From Chrysomallon squamiferum (taxonomy: Eukaryota > Mollusca > Gastropoda > Neomphalida > Peltospiridae), in assembly GCA_012295275.1 (NCBI GenBank), contig CM022677.1, forward strand, positions 3,463,117 to 3,527,116: 64,000 bases of DNA. Reading direction: 5' to 3'. The notes beneath the pieces were generated by a model. That model searched no databases and was not told where the DNA came from. It saw only the letters and a program-made list of their open reading frames with translations. The position numbers and the translations under genes are program-made. Below, piece after piece: positions 1 through 11,872 of this stretch; position 1 is the first letter of the stretch, and each line of letters starts with the position of its first letter.

Positions 1-75
1 GTTGAACTGGTGTTGACAGATAAAATGGTGCAGATGAACATCTCATTATTTGACATCCCTGAGCAGCTTGGCTAA
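1..75 (+). CDS. possible C-terminal coding tail entering from the window edge
   Basis: From base 1 the first frame stays open for 24 codons and ends at TAA (73-75). The peptide begins VELVLTDKM and ends DIPEQLG; it is not simple-sequence and looks coding, with a mixture of charged and hydrophobic residues. It could be the last exon of a gene lying to the left, or part of the same gene as the exon at 2464-2658. No family is recognised. The reading is short and could be chance. Confidence 0.25.
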   Translation, partial: VELVLTDKMVQMNISLFDIPEQLG

Positions 76-2463
76 TGCTTATCCTTATTTTCTGTTCACT
101 TTCTCCTTTTTTACTCTTATTTCTTCTCTTTTTTATTTCATGTTGCATACTTGCGTATATTTAGCTATAATTTACATTGATAAAACAGATAAAATACTTT
201 AATACTAATAAACATTATATATTTTCACAGAGACATAACTTTTATTTCTGTGTGAGTGCGATCTAATGGAAGTAATGGTTACTCGTGTTGAAAACATTAA
301 ATGATCACACAAAAAACATCAATTCACAATTTTGTTCATTAAATCAACCAATATTATAATTCATTTATAACAGCTTTGGAATACATACATACTGAAGTCA
401 TATTTGGATGTTATTCTTACTTCAAAATGTTTTCTTTAACAGCCTTGAGTAACTAACAGTTTTACAATATTACACTCAGAAAGTCATTTTCATGGACAAT
501 TTCTGATTCTTGTTATTAATTTCTAATCTGACCACATATGCAATCATAAAAGTTAAGCATACAAACATTATAAATCCTTACTAATGTTGTATTAAGCTAA
601 AACATAATGATAATATAATCTAAACAGTTATAATATTGTAATTTTATTTTTAACTTCTTAAAATTATTTCAGTCAGAAAGGATTTTTAAATTCTGTTTAC
701 AACAGAACCAAAAAAAAAAATCATTATATACAATATCCAACATTACAGTAAAAAAAAATGTATTCACTTTATATAAGTAACATTCAGCAACTTAATTAAT
801 CATCTATTATATGTTCCATGAATTAATTTTTCTCTTTTTTTATTTATACACATTTATTTAAATTTTTACTTTTGCACTTTACTTTCAAAAAATGTCACAT
901 TTGCTTACAGCATAATATATATTTTGTTTTCTAATATTCAAGATTGTTCATTTAATTTCACAATTTATGATGATGTTGACCACATTTATGAATAATGATG
1001 ATAAAAACAATAGAAAAGTAATTTTGGTGTTTTATTTTGTCAATCACTGTTACCCCCTGGTGCAGTAGGTCTCCCAGCCCTGTACCAAGTACACGGTGCA
1101 CACCTAGAATTGTGTGTGTTTCCCCTAAACTGACAACAATGTCATGAAGATTAGTTGTAGGTGTTGTTTGATGGTGATTAATCTACTCAAAATAATAGTG
1201 AAGCAAATTATATTGTTTTAAGTTATTAAGTGATCTGCACTTTAATAGCTAAAGTATAAACTTTTATTTTGTATTTTGTATTTATTACTATTTGCATGTA
1301 ATATATAAAAGAGCATTTTGAGAGATAATTTAATGTTTTCACTAGGATTTATTAATGTTTCAGTATTTTTAAGTTCAACTTTGTTTTATTCAGAGCCTGA
1401 AATATGATCAAGAAATGATTTATTGTTATTTCATTTATGTTAATGGTGTATTTTAGTAATGGATCTAGATGAGTGATTTTAGGAAATCTGTAGAACTGTT
1501 TGTTTAGGAAATTCCAAGCTTCTGTCAGCAGTTTTTCTTATTGTATGGATTGCATCACTTTACTTTTTTATTTTTAGTAGCTCTCACTCATGTGTTTCCA
1601 TCTTATCCGGACTATAAATAATAATGGATAGCTAGAAAATATCAACAATTTTGTTTTTCTTTAAAACAAAAAACAAAAGCCCCAAGAAGGATTGTAAAAG
1701 GATATAGTATATAATACACATTATGTTTTCACTGATCAGTAACAGATTTTGTTTTGTCTTCCCACATTTTATTTCTTCATTAACTTTACATTGTTCTCAA
1801 AATGGTTTTACTTATTAATTATATCAGGGTTTATTAATCAGTTTTAGAAATAACAATATAGCTATTTAAATGTACTAATTCATTTTGTATTTATGCTTAA
1901 GTCAAATGTGTTCAACTGCATTTATCTTTTTTCTTCTGAGAAATTATAAGAAAATTGTCAGGATTTTTTCAGATTAAATTAACAATTAATTAAATTTAAA
2001 TATTTACACTGTTTGTCTTCTTTGATGATTTTATTTTTATATACTGATAATTTTATATAAATGTTTTATAAAGCAAACCTATTTGCTTGATATGTTAAGT
2101 TTAGCTAGTACAGAATCAATGTAATAATGGTTTATGCACCAACAAACCTTGTAATAATTTACACGCCAGCCTAATAGAGCAGTGAACAGAACAGTTGTAT
2201 AAATTTGTAATTTGCTATTTTTAATATCTCTCCCTAATCTCAGAAAAAAGATAGATTTAATACAGGTGAAAGAAATTTACAATATTAATCTGATTGAAAT
2301 TAAGAATATAAAAACCTTTAATAAATTATTTAAATTTTAAATTGCATGGAAAAAATACAAATTTGGACTAAAATTCTTCTTGATAAGACAATGAAATGCA
2401 GTTAGAGCGTCTTTCACTTTATTTTATGTTTAGTTTATTAATGAATATCATATTTTGTTGTAG
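76..2463. other. AT-rich intron or intergenic DNA
   Basis: No convincing exon is seen. A short GC-richer patch at about 1049-1135 has the look of an old interspersed repeat but carries no recognisable tRNA promoter boxes. The stretch just before 2464 ends in a good acceptor (TTGTTGTAG), so at least its right side is probably intron. Confidence 0.5.
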
Positions 2464-2658
2464 GATCCTAGACAACAGATTCAAGCTGCCTCAGCCAGCA
2501 GTGCATTTTCAGAAAAGATTCACCAGAAAACTATTACATCAGTCTTTCAAGAGAAAATCTGTCTGAAATGTAATTTGAATTGTGAAAATTCAGTGATCTC
2601 CAAGAGACTGCATTGTCAATGTGATGAGAACATCCAGTGTACACATTGTACTTCATAG
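2464..2658 (+). CDS. terminal exon of an unrecognised gene
   Basis: A pyrimidine-rich acceptor ending TTGTAG at 2463 is followed by 64 open codons and a TAG stop at 2656-2658. The peptide starts DPRQQIQAASASSAFSEKIH and continues into a cysteine-rich end with CLKCNLNC, CQC and CTHC groupings, which could bind metal or form disulphides. A canonical AATAAA lies about 145 bases after the stop, supporting a real 3' end. The upstream exons are not in the window unless the open frame at 1-75 belongs here. The family is not recognised and no function is proposed. Confidence 0.45.
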   Translation, partial: DPRQQIQAASASSAFSEKIHQKTITSVFQEKICLKCNLNCENSVISKRLHCQCDENIQCTHCTS

Positions 2659-2803
2659 CAGCTTGCACTGTTTTTATCATTGATGTGTGCTTGGTTATTC
2701 TAATCTTTCTCACTGAAAGAAGAATGGAGATTCATCGTTGCTATGGAATACCATCTTTGTAAAACTATGTAATTAGAGGTATTTGAACTTTTTATTAAAA
2801 CAC

Positions 2804-2809
2804 AATAAA
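2804..2809 (+). terminator. polyadenylation signal AATAAA
   Basis: Canonical AATAAA in plus orientation, followed within about 15 bases by a T-rich stretch, placed 145 bases after the TAG of the 2464-2658 exon. Probable 3' end of that transcript. AATAAA is common by chance in DNA this AT-rich, so position is the main support. Confidence 0.4.
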
Positions 2810-2884
2810 ACAACATTTTTTCTTTATGTTATTTAAATCAGGGTAAAATCAGGGGTTTGCTGGGGGTAATAAATGTAAATATAA

Positions 2885-3256
2885 TTGAAAACACACATAC
2901 ACACATATTTACGTACACACTCTCTCTCTCTTAATATCGTATTTAATTATTTATTCTTTTATCTATTTATCTATCTATAAATATATTTTCTTTATCTATC
3001 TATTTATGCCATATACATAAGCAACAGACTCAGTCTTTCTTACAGTCGTGCAGTATATACTGATGCCTCCTTGCATCTATCTAGCTTTTTTCTGTCTTTC
3101 AGTTTACATCTCTATCCACCCTTTTACACACATATACATACAATCATCAAACACACAAATACATTATCATTCCTATACACACACACACACACACACATAT
3201 GTAGGTACATATACATACAATCATCTTTAAAACACACAAATATACATTATCATTCC

Positions 3257-3297
<41 letters not shown>

Positions 3298-3351
3298 GTA
3301 GGTACATATACATACTAATCATCTTTAAACACACAAATACATTATCATTCC

Positions 3352-3388
<37 letters not shown>

Positions 3389-3545
3389 GTAGGTACATAT
3401 ACATACTAATCATCTTTAAACACACAAATACATTATCATTCCTATATACACACACACACACACATATATATGTAGGTACATATACATACTAATCATCTTT
3501 AAACACACAAATACATTATCATTCCTATATAAACACACACACACA
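2885..3545. repeat. compound CA-microsatellite / ~115-bp tandem repeat
   Basis: After short CA and CT tracts, a unit of about 105-120 bp is repeated four to five times. Each unit has CATTATCATTCCTATA, then (CA)n of different length, then ATATATGTAGGTACATATAC and AATCATCTTTAAACACAC. Length differences between copies come mainly from the CA tract. Confidence 0.9.
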
Positions 3546-4475
3546 TTCCTTAACATCTATCTATATGTCTATCAGTCTGTCTACAAATCAATCTACCAAA
3601 CTAGTAACATACCTACATATCAGTTTATCTCTCTAGCTTATACGTCTGTTTTTCAATAACCATCTCTCAATCATATGTCCAGCTACCTGAATATCTAACT
3701 ATATACTACTTCAAACCTCGCTATCTTGCTGAATGTCTGTCTATATAATCTATCTATATTTATTTCTGTTTATCTGTCTATATTATCTTTCTGTATTTAT
3801 TTCTGTTTATCTATATATATACACACAGAGATAAATAATTACATCTTTCTGTATTTATCTCTTTTATGTCCGTCTATATATATCTATATTTATTTATCTC
3901 TGTATATCTGTCTATATAATCTATCTGTATTTATCTCTGTTTATCTTGTAGGTTCTGTATATAATCTATCTATATTTATTTATCTCTGTGTATCTGTCTA
4001 TATAATCTGTCTGTATTTATTTCTATATATCTACATAATCTATCTGTATTTATTTCTATATATCTATCTATCTGTATTTATTTCTATATATCTATATATA
4101 ACCTATGTATTTATCTCTGGATATCTATCTTTAAGTTATCAGTTCATCACTAACGTGATCCTAACACGGATCCAATCCTCTCTGTCTTCTGTCTGTCTCT
4201 GTGTGTATTTATCTATGTACATTTACATCATCATATCCACTTTACCATCATACTTGCTTACACCTATCTATTTATCCATCCATCGAACTCTAAGGAAATG
4301 CCTCCCTATATATGCTTCTCTATCCATCAATAACAATCCCTTGAATCAGCTATTCATCTTCCTGACTATCTCCCTAAATTATTATAACTACGTTTTATAT
4401 CTATCTTTCTGTGTTACTGTCCATTTATAACTCTCATTCACAATTCCATTATTTAGCGATCCTTATCAATCACTG

Positions 4476-4510
<35 letters not shown>

Positions 4511-4878
4511 CACTTTCTATGTCACATATCTATATGTATCTCTATATGTATATCTATGTACACAATTTCTCATTCTATCTACTTAATCAACCTACCTAAC
4601 AGTTTATATATCAATAACATCAATCAGTCATTTAAACATCTTCTTGTCTACATACCTACGTATCACCTTCAAATCTCCCTATATTTCTGTATGTTTGCTC
4701 AAATATATACTCAATATATTCACTCTTCAAAAAAAAGACAAGCAATGTTTCCATCTATATACTATTCCCTGCTCCAGCTTACATACCTACACCTGTATAT
4801 ATATATATATATATATATATATTCAGTCTTCCACCTTACCATCATACTTGCCTACACCTACCTGTCTGTCTGCTACAT
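3546..4878. repeat. degenerate TCTA/TCTG-rich simple sequence with CA and TA tracts
   Basis: The stretch is dominated by diverged ATCTATCTGT-type simple sequence, with a (CA)n tract at about 4479-4508 and a (TA)n tract at about 4796-4821. Long open frames run through it only because the period suppresses stop codons; their peptides are low-complexity Tyr/Ile/Ser/Leu and are not genes. Confidence 0.85.
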
Positions 4879-4879
4879 A

Positions 4880-5240
4880 ACTGTCTACATATATCTACAT
4901 ATCAACCTACTGAACTACTGACCTACCTACCTGTCTGTCCCTCTGTGTGTCTGCTGTCTGTTAGTTAACTATCTACATACATCTACATATCAACCTACTG
5001 AACTACTGACCTACCTGTCTGTCTCTCTGTGTGTCTGCTGTCTGTTAGTTAACTATCTACATACATCTACATATCAACCTACTGAACTACTGACCTACCC
5101 ACCTGTCTGTCCCTCTGTGTGTCTGCTGTCTGTTAGATAACTATCTACATACATTTACATATCAACCTACTGAACTACTGACCTACCTGTCTGTCTGTCT
5201 CTGTGTGTGTAACTATCCACATTACATCTACATATCAACC
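4880..5240. repeat. ~88-bp minisatellite, about four copies
   Basis: The unit contains ACTACTGACCTACCTGTCTG, CTCTGTGTGTCTGCTGTCTG and ATCTACATATCAACCTACTG. Copies begin near 4912, 5001, 5084 and 5172; the last one is truncated. Confidence 0.9.
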
Positions 5241-5464
5241 TATTGAACTACCATCCATCTATCCACATTAATCAATAACCATCCATCAATCATATATCTA
5301 ATTCCCTGTCAAACTACCTACATACATAACTAACTATGCCTGCATTACAACCTGTATGATTTAAGTATACATCTGTATGTCTACACTCTCAGCCTGGCAC
5401 ACAAACACAAGACAGAAAGAAGAAAACACAGAATAGATAAATAGACACTGTCATGTTTACCTAT

Positions 5465-6036
5465 CTGCCTAAATTCATCTACATCTATCAATTCATCTAC
5501 ATCTATCAATTCATTTGTTAACTTCTACTGATCTAACTGTCTATCAGTCTATCAATTCATTTGTTAACTTCTACTGATCTAACTGTCTATCAGTCTATCA
5601 ATTCATCTACATCTATCAATTCATTTGTTACCTTCTACTGATCTAACTGTCAGTCTATCAATTCATCTACATCTATCAATTCATTTGTTAACTTCTACTG
5701 ATCTGTCTATCAGTTTATCAATTCATCTACATCTATCAATTCATTTGTTAACATCTACTGATCTAACTGTCTATCAGTCTATCAATTCATCTTCATCTAT
5801 CAATTCATTTGTTAACTTCTACTGATCTAACTGTCTATCAGTCTATCAATTCATCTACATCTATCAATTCATTTGTTAACTTCTACTGATCTGTCTATCA
5901 GTCTATCAATTTATCTACATCTATCAATTCATTTGTTAACATCTACTGATCTAACTGTCTATCAGTCTATCAATTCATCTACATCTATCAATTCATTTGT
6001 TAACTTCTACTGATCTAACTGTCTATCAGTCTATCA
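5465..6036. repeat. ~60-bp minisatellite (ATCTATCAATTCATTTGTTAAC type)
   Basis: About nine imperfect copies. Each has ATCTATCAATTCATTTGTTA, then CTTCTACTGATCTAACTGTC, then TATCAGTCTATCAATTC. Some copies lack the AACTGTC part or duplicate the CATCTACATCTATCAATT part, giving unequal lengths. Confidence 0.9.
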
Positions 6037-6164
6037 ATGTTTCCCTTTCTTTCTGTATATCTTCCTGTGTATCTCTTTACCTGTTAACCTCCCATCAGAC
6101 AGTCAGACTCATATCTCTGTCAATCTTCTCTCCTTTCCTTTAAATCACCTACAGCTGCTCTAAA

Positions 6165-6640
6165 CTTGCTAATATTGTCTATGAAAACAACATTAAGCTG
6201 GAACTTGCTAATATTGTCTATGAAAACAACATTAAGCTGGAACCTGCTAATGTTGTCTATGAAAACAACATTAAGCTGGAACCTGCTAATATTGTCTATG
6301 AAAACAACATTAAGCTGGAACTTGCTAATATTGTCTATGAAAACAACATTAAGCTGGAACCTGCTTGTTGTCTATGAAAACAACATTAAGCTGGAACCTG
6401 CTTGTTGTCTATGAAAACAACATTAAGCTGGAACTTGCTAATATTGTCTATGAAAACAACATTAAGCTGGAACTTGCTAATATTGTCTATGAAAACAACA
6501 TTAAGCTGGAACTTGCTAATATTGTCTATGAAAACAACATTAAGCTGGAACCTGCTAATATTGTCTATGAAAACAACATTAAGCTGGAACTTGCTAATAT
6601 TGTCTATGAAAACAACATTAAGCTGGAACCTGCTTGTTAT
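6165..6640. repeat. 39-bp minisatellite, 12 copies, open in several frames on both strands
   Basis: The unit is GCTAATATTGTCTATGAAAA followed by CAACATTAAGCTGGAACTT. Its length is a multiple of three, so frames without a stop stay open across the whole array: LANIVYENNIKLE repeats on the plus strand and FQLNVVFIDNISK on the minus strand. Two copies (about 6362-6420) have lost six bases, which also preserves frame. I do not call a gene: both strands are equally open and there is no unique flanking coding sequence. Confidence 0.95.
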
Positions 6641-6756
6641 CTGTCTGTAAATATCATTGCTCCACATATTTTCATTTCTTCTATAATTTGTAATGTAGAA
6701 ACACACAAAGCTTTTGCACTGTCATTAATCTTGACAGTGGAAGTTTTTTGTTCCCT

Positions 6757-7675
6757 TCCATAATAACCAAGAACCATCCACTGTTAACTATTGGAGAATA
6801 ATCAATCCACACTGATGTGTACTGTCAACAACTTTCATAATAACCAAGAATCATCCACTGTTAACTATTGGAGAATAATCAATCCACATTGATGTGTACT
6901 GTCAACAACTTTCATAATAACCAAGAATCATCCACTGTTAACTATTGGAGAATAATCAATCCACACTGGTGTGTACTGTCAACAACTTTCATAACAACCA
7001 AGAATCATCCACTGTTAACTATTGGAGAATAATCAATCCACACTGGTGTGTACTGTCAACAACTTTCATAATAACCAAGAATCATCCACTGTTAACTATT
7101 GGAGAATAATCAATCCACATTGATGTGTACTGTCAACAACTTTCATAATAACCAAGAATCATCCACTGTTAACTATTGGAGAATAATCAATCCACACTGG
7201 TGTGTACTGTCAACAACTTTCATAATAACCAAGAATCATCCACTGTTAACTATTGGAGAATAATCAATCCACACTGATGTGTACTGTCAACAACTTTCAT
7301 AATAACCAAGAACCATCCACTGTTAACTATTGGAGAATAATCAATCCACACTGGTGTGTACTGTCAACAACTTTCATAACAACCAAGAACCATCCACTGT
7401 TAACTATTGGAGAATAATCAATCCACACTGGTGTGTACTGTCAACAACTTTCATAATAACCAAGAACCATCCACTGTTAACTATTGGAGAATAATCAATC
7501 CACACTGATGTGTACTGACAACAACTTCCATAACAACCAAGAACCATCCACTGTTAACTATTGGAGAATAATCAATCCACACTGATGTGTACTGTCAACA
7601 ACTTTCATAATAACCAAGAACCATCCACTGTTAACTATTGGAGAATAATCAATCCACACTGATGTGTACTGTCAA
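6757..7675. repeat. 77-bp minisatellite, 12 copies
   Basis: Very regular 77-bp spacing (TAACCAA at 6764, 6841, 6918 and so on). The unit includes ATCCACTGTTAACTATTGGA, GAATAATCAATCCACACTGA and TGTGTACTGTCAACAACTTT. Copies differ by scattered single substitutions only (C/T in AATCATCC or AACCATCC, A/G in CTGATGTG or CTGGTGTG, T/C in AATAACC or AACAACC), implying recent amplification or active homogenisation. Confidence 0.95.
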
Positions 7676-7753
7676 CATTTTCTCTGGAATCTGCTTTGGA
7701 AAGAAAAATCCATCTTTTGTGAATAATAATAATTGTTCCATATCAGTAGATAC

Positions 7754-8364
7754 CTCATCTGTTTAAATTCTTCTCCCTCTTCTTGTAACTGAAGCTGATT
7801 CCAGAATCTTGTCTTTCCTGTAGATACAACAATAAAATGTAATAGAATAATAAGTATTTTTTTATTGTGTTTAATTGTCTGTAATGTTAGAAAGAAATTA
7901 TTATAAATAAACATCATCTGTCTCTTATTGTAATAGATTTTAATAATAAATCACAAATAATTTAAACAAAAAATATATATCTATAACAAAGTATCACTAC
8001 AAATTTTACATTCTGGTCAATTTAAAAAAAACAATTGTCTTTTATAACCGAATTCATAAAAATATGTGAAAGTATTTCTTTATGAAAGATTTTCTAATAT
8101 TAAACAAGAAGAATGCACTGATTAGGTCAAAATATTTTAAAGTTAAGCAATACAAACATAACATGAAAATGTAATAATAATAATAATACAAATACCACTA
8201 ATATTTCTCAAAGCTGAAATCCATAAAATTGTGAATTCTCCTCTGAATCTTCAGCACTGACCTGCCTTGCACTGTAAGGGAGAGAGTGAGATCTGAAAAC
8301 CTCTGTCTTTGTACAAGTGTTTAAAAAGAAATTCAAAATCTGACATGGACTTGACAGTTTCCAC
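7754..8364 (-). CDS. two in-phase exons of an unrecognised minus-strand gene
   Basis: On the minus strand, an exon at 8364-8262 (acceptor TTTACAG, donor GTCAGT) reads VETVKSMSDFEFLFKHLYKD and then RGFQISLSPLQCKA, ending one base into a codon. The next exon at 7817-7754 (acceptor TCTACAG, donor GTATCT) completes that codon and reads GKTRFWNQLQLQEEGEEFKQ. Phase agreement across the 444-base intron argues that both are real. The peptide has no signal or membrane segment, and the end is acidic and helix-prone. Together with the exons at 8961-15475 it probably formed one gene, although the phase of the preceding exon does not match directly. The 77-bp array begins 79 bases beyond the last donor. 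Family not recognised. Confidence 0.45.
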
Positions 8365-8960
8365 CTGTAAATTGAAAAGAATTCATTATCACCAGCCTAT
8401 AAAAAATGACAGGCATTTTAGTTAAATAACTATTTGATAAGTTCTGTCATTTATTCATTTACTAACAGATACCAAAGCTTTTCAGTTCTGTGTCACTCTC
8501 CACCAGGTATCTCAATCCAGTCACTTTGATTACAAGCTGCATTACTTTTTTGGAACACTTAGAACTGATTCTATACATCTAATTTTAGATTTGATTAAAA
8601 ATATATAAGTTAATAATCTGCCTACAACATTCAATTTATCCACAATAATAATCTTTTAATCCCAAAAGATCAAGAGAATTCCAATTAATTACAAATATTT
8701 AACATTTTAAAATGTGATGATATAATTAATTTAAACCACAAAAAAGTCCTTTATACCTACAGATCTTTTTGTTATATTTAAGAAAAAAAAAGAAAATTTT
8801 TTTATAACATTAAATGACAGCTGAATAAATTCATAAAAAATAAACATTATCTGTGAATATCATTCAGTTCATCAGCTAGTTTATGTATATTATTCTAACA
8901 CAAAACTGCAGTGATTAAAATGTTGAAGTGTTATCTTGATCTGAACTGAACTTTTATCAC

Positions 8961-10013
8961 CTACAAATCTATGTTTATTAAAGTTAACAGATTTGAATCC
9001 TGAATGAGGAAGTGATCCAGCTGATAAAAAACAAAACAATAAATGAACGAAATAATGCAGACACTGCAAGAGTAACACAGAAACTAATCAACTCTGTGTC
9101 ATCTCATATATAACGTTTTGACTGGTAGGAAACAGAGTTGTAAGGATTTACATCTGCTTCTTCCTGAACAATGGCAGTTTATAGCATAATTACCACCAAC
9201 TTGATTACTATGCATTTCGAAGGTACATTTTTAATGAATATCGAGGAATTTTTATAAAACAGAATCAAGAAATGAAGTACTGGTTTTGACATAAGTATAA
9301 AATCTACTGATCTGTCTTGTATCTGAGTTACCTGAAAGGTCTTCCAAGCTGGTCAACAAAATCCTCTGAAATGCTGAATCAATGTTTGTGCTGGTGGTAT
9401 GATAGCTATATTTAAACAACTATCTTGTTTCATGTATGAGTCACTGTTTCTTACTATTTGTTCAAGGTCAGGAAATTTTGTGAATTTTGTACATTCCCCA
9501 TTTTTTACCCAGATTTATCTAAATAAATAAATATAGAAAGAAAAATTAATAAAATAAAATAAAAATAAATAATAAATAAAAAGTAAGCATCAAATTTATC
9601 ATTCTAAATCTTAACGTACATTATTTAAATGACAATTTTTTTACCTATTCCAGGCTAGGAGCATATGATTAATTTATTTGGGAAGAAATATCTCAGTCAT
9701 GGAAAATTATTATAAATTATCAATGAATTTAACTTAAACAATGTTTTAATACTGACTTTATTTATCTGGATATAGTGGTAACATTCAAGAAGCAGCAAAA
9801 ATAACATTAAAAAGGACTAAATCCTTTGCCACTGGCCATTACAAGCCCTGCATTCATACGTACATATGTACTTAAACACATTACTATTATTAATTATTAT
9901 AAAACATAATGATACCACTTACTTTAGAACAGTTCTCTGTTTTATTGATTTCCTCTGTCTAGTATCAGTATCAGATGAATTTGTCATCTTCAGGTTTTTT
10001 TTCTCATTATCAC
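8961..10013 (-). CDS. three in-phase exons of an unrecognised minus-strand gene
   Basis: Minus-strand exons at 10013-9923, 9390-9332 and 9020-8961 each have AG acceptors and GT donors (GTAAGT, GTAACT, GTGATA). Phases agree at both junctions (two bases plus one, then one plus two). The first reads DNEKKNLKMTNSSDTDTRQR then KSIKQRTVL, the second TNIDSAFQRILLTSLEDLS, the third GSLPHSGFKSVNFNKHRFV. Composition is hydrophilic with Ser/Thr and Lys, unlike the simple-sequence frames nearby. The third exon leaves phase one, whereas the next candidate exon (8364) reads best from phase zero, so an exon may be missing or the gene may be damaged. Family not recognised. Confidence 0.4.
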
Positions 10014-11665
10014 CTGCAAAACAAAATTACTTATTTAGCAATTTTGGAAGTAAAGCTGGATTAGCCACAATTAATAAACTCAAAATGGTTTCCAGCTTAC
10101 AATTTGTTATATCTGTATTCACTGAGTACATTTCTCTCTTTTATTTCCTCTTTCATCTTGAACTTCTACAATGATCTAGCAGACTGTTTTGGCAGGCATC
10201 CCAGCTATTATTATAATATATGATCCTAAAATTGTGACAGAATTATATCTCATATCAAAAAACAACAACACATTTATAAATAAAACTTAATGAAAGGCAT
10301 TTAATCCAAAATCAAAACTAATTACTTCTGCTAGTTAGAGTCTTCAACAGAATGAAAGTCACATCAGTAGCTGATGGATGCTATTAATTTAAATGTTATG
10401 ATAAACATGCAGAGAAGTTTTGAATGCCAGTATTTTTAAAAATAAATATATAAATAAATAAAATATCAAAAATAAATTAAAAATTAAATATAAATAAAAA
10501 GATACAAAGATAAAAGAGATAATAGTAAAGGAAAGTGAAGATAAATTAAAATTCTCAACTTTATAGTGAAATAAATCAACATTAAAATAAAAATCATTGC
10601 ACAATGCAGAACAGAATTGTTGAAAGTATTAAACTTGTTAAAAAACTTGTCAAAGATCAACATCAAAAAAAAAAAAAAGGCAAATTTAAAGTAATAAAAA
10701 TCAAAACATCTGCCTAAAAATTGTAATTTTAAACTTTTATTTGAAGTTGTAAAATTATTTAAAGTAAAACATAACAAATAATGCATTTTCTAATAACCTA
10801 ACAAAATGAACTATAAGTATTATAACCAAACTGATTAAAACGAAAAAAAAACAGAAGAGTTAAAAAATTAATAAATTATTTATATTTTAATTACAATGAA
10901 AATAAATTTCAACTTTACAAACAAACAAACAAACAAAACACAAAATTGATAATACCCTGTCAAAATTTGCCTGTTTGTAAATACCATATTTATTATAAGG
11001 CCTGAAATATAATATTAATTTATTAATAAGTATCATTTCTACGAACTCTATGGAAAAATAAATAAATATATTGAAAATAGCTAACCTGAAATATATTTTA
11101 TTTGATATATTTATCTAATTATATAAACATAAAACAACTTCCAGTAACATATAACTTGGAATTAATCAAACAATTACATTTTCTTCGATATATTTTTATA
11201 AAATTAATTTATAGTGAAAACTAAAATGTAAACAAGTATGACAAAGTAATATTTATTTCCTTATTAAACTGAATTATAAGTCTTAATAAAAAGACTATCC
11301 AAATTAAGGCAAATAACAGTGCTTGAGCTATATTTGAAGAGTTATATATCTTGATATAATTAAAATTCTATATTCTTGCTGGAACTTTTTTAAATTTCAT
11401 CATATTTTATTTTACTGTAATCTACATAATACTGATGCTGACATCTGTTTTAAAAAGGTTATTTTATTAAGTTTTGCTATGCTTGTATAAGTCATAACTT
11501 TATTATTAAACTGTTAAGGTTTATTATGACAAAAAAGTACAGAAGTTGGTAAAATTTTAACTTTATTTATAAAAAATATATATTTCCTTAATTGTTAGAA
11601 TCATCGAGTGTTAAAAAACTATATGATATAAAAATATTTTTGTTGTAAAACAAAAACTGGAGCAA

Positions 11666-11723
<58 letters not shown>

Positions 11724-11872
11724 TTGTTATTACTCTTACTATTATTATTATTATTATTAAATTAACATTAGCATAATCACCACCACTATTATCATAATAA
11801 TTTCTGTTACTATGTTTTCTTAGATGCTCATTACTAAGAACTGACAGGTAATAATATGAAAAGATAGTTCAC

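Noticed and set aside
1049-1135. GC-richer patch resembling a SINE
   Set aside because: No recognisable A or B box and no second copy noticed in the window.
3726-4430. Open frame of over 230 codons, Tyr/Ile/Leu/Ser-rich
   Set aside because: Runs through TCTA/TCTG simple sequence; the period removes stops and the peptide is low-complexity.
5465-7675. CRISPR-like appearance of regular repeats
   Set aside because: Units are head-to-tail without unique spacers, and the context is an animal genome.
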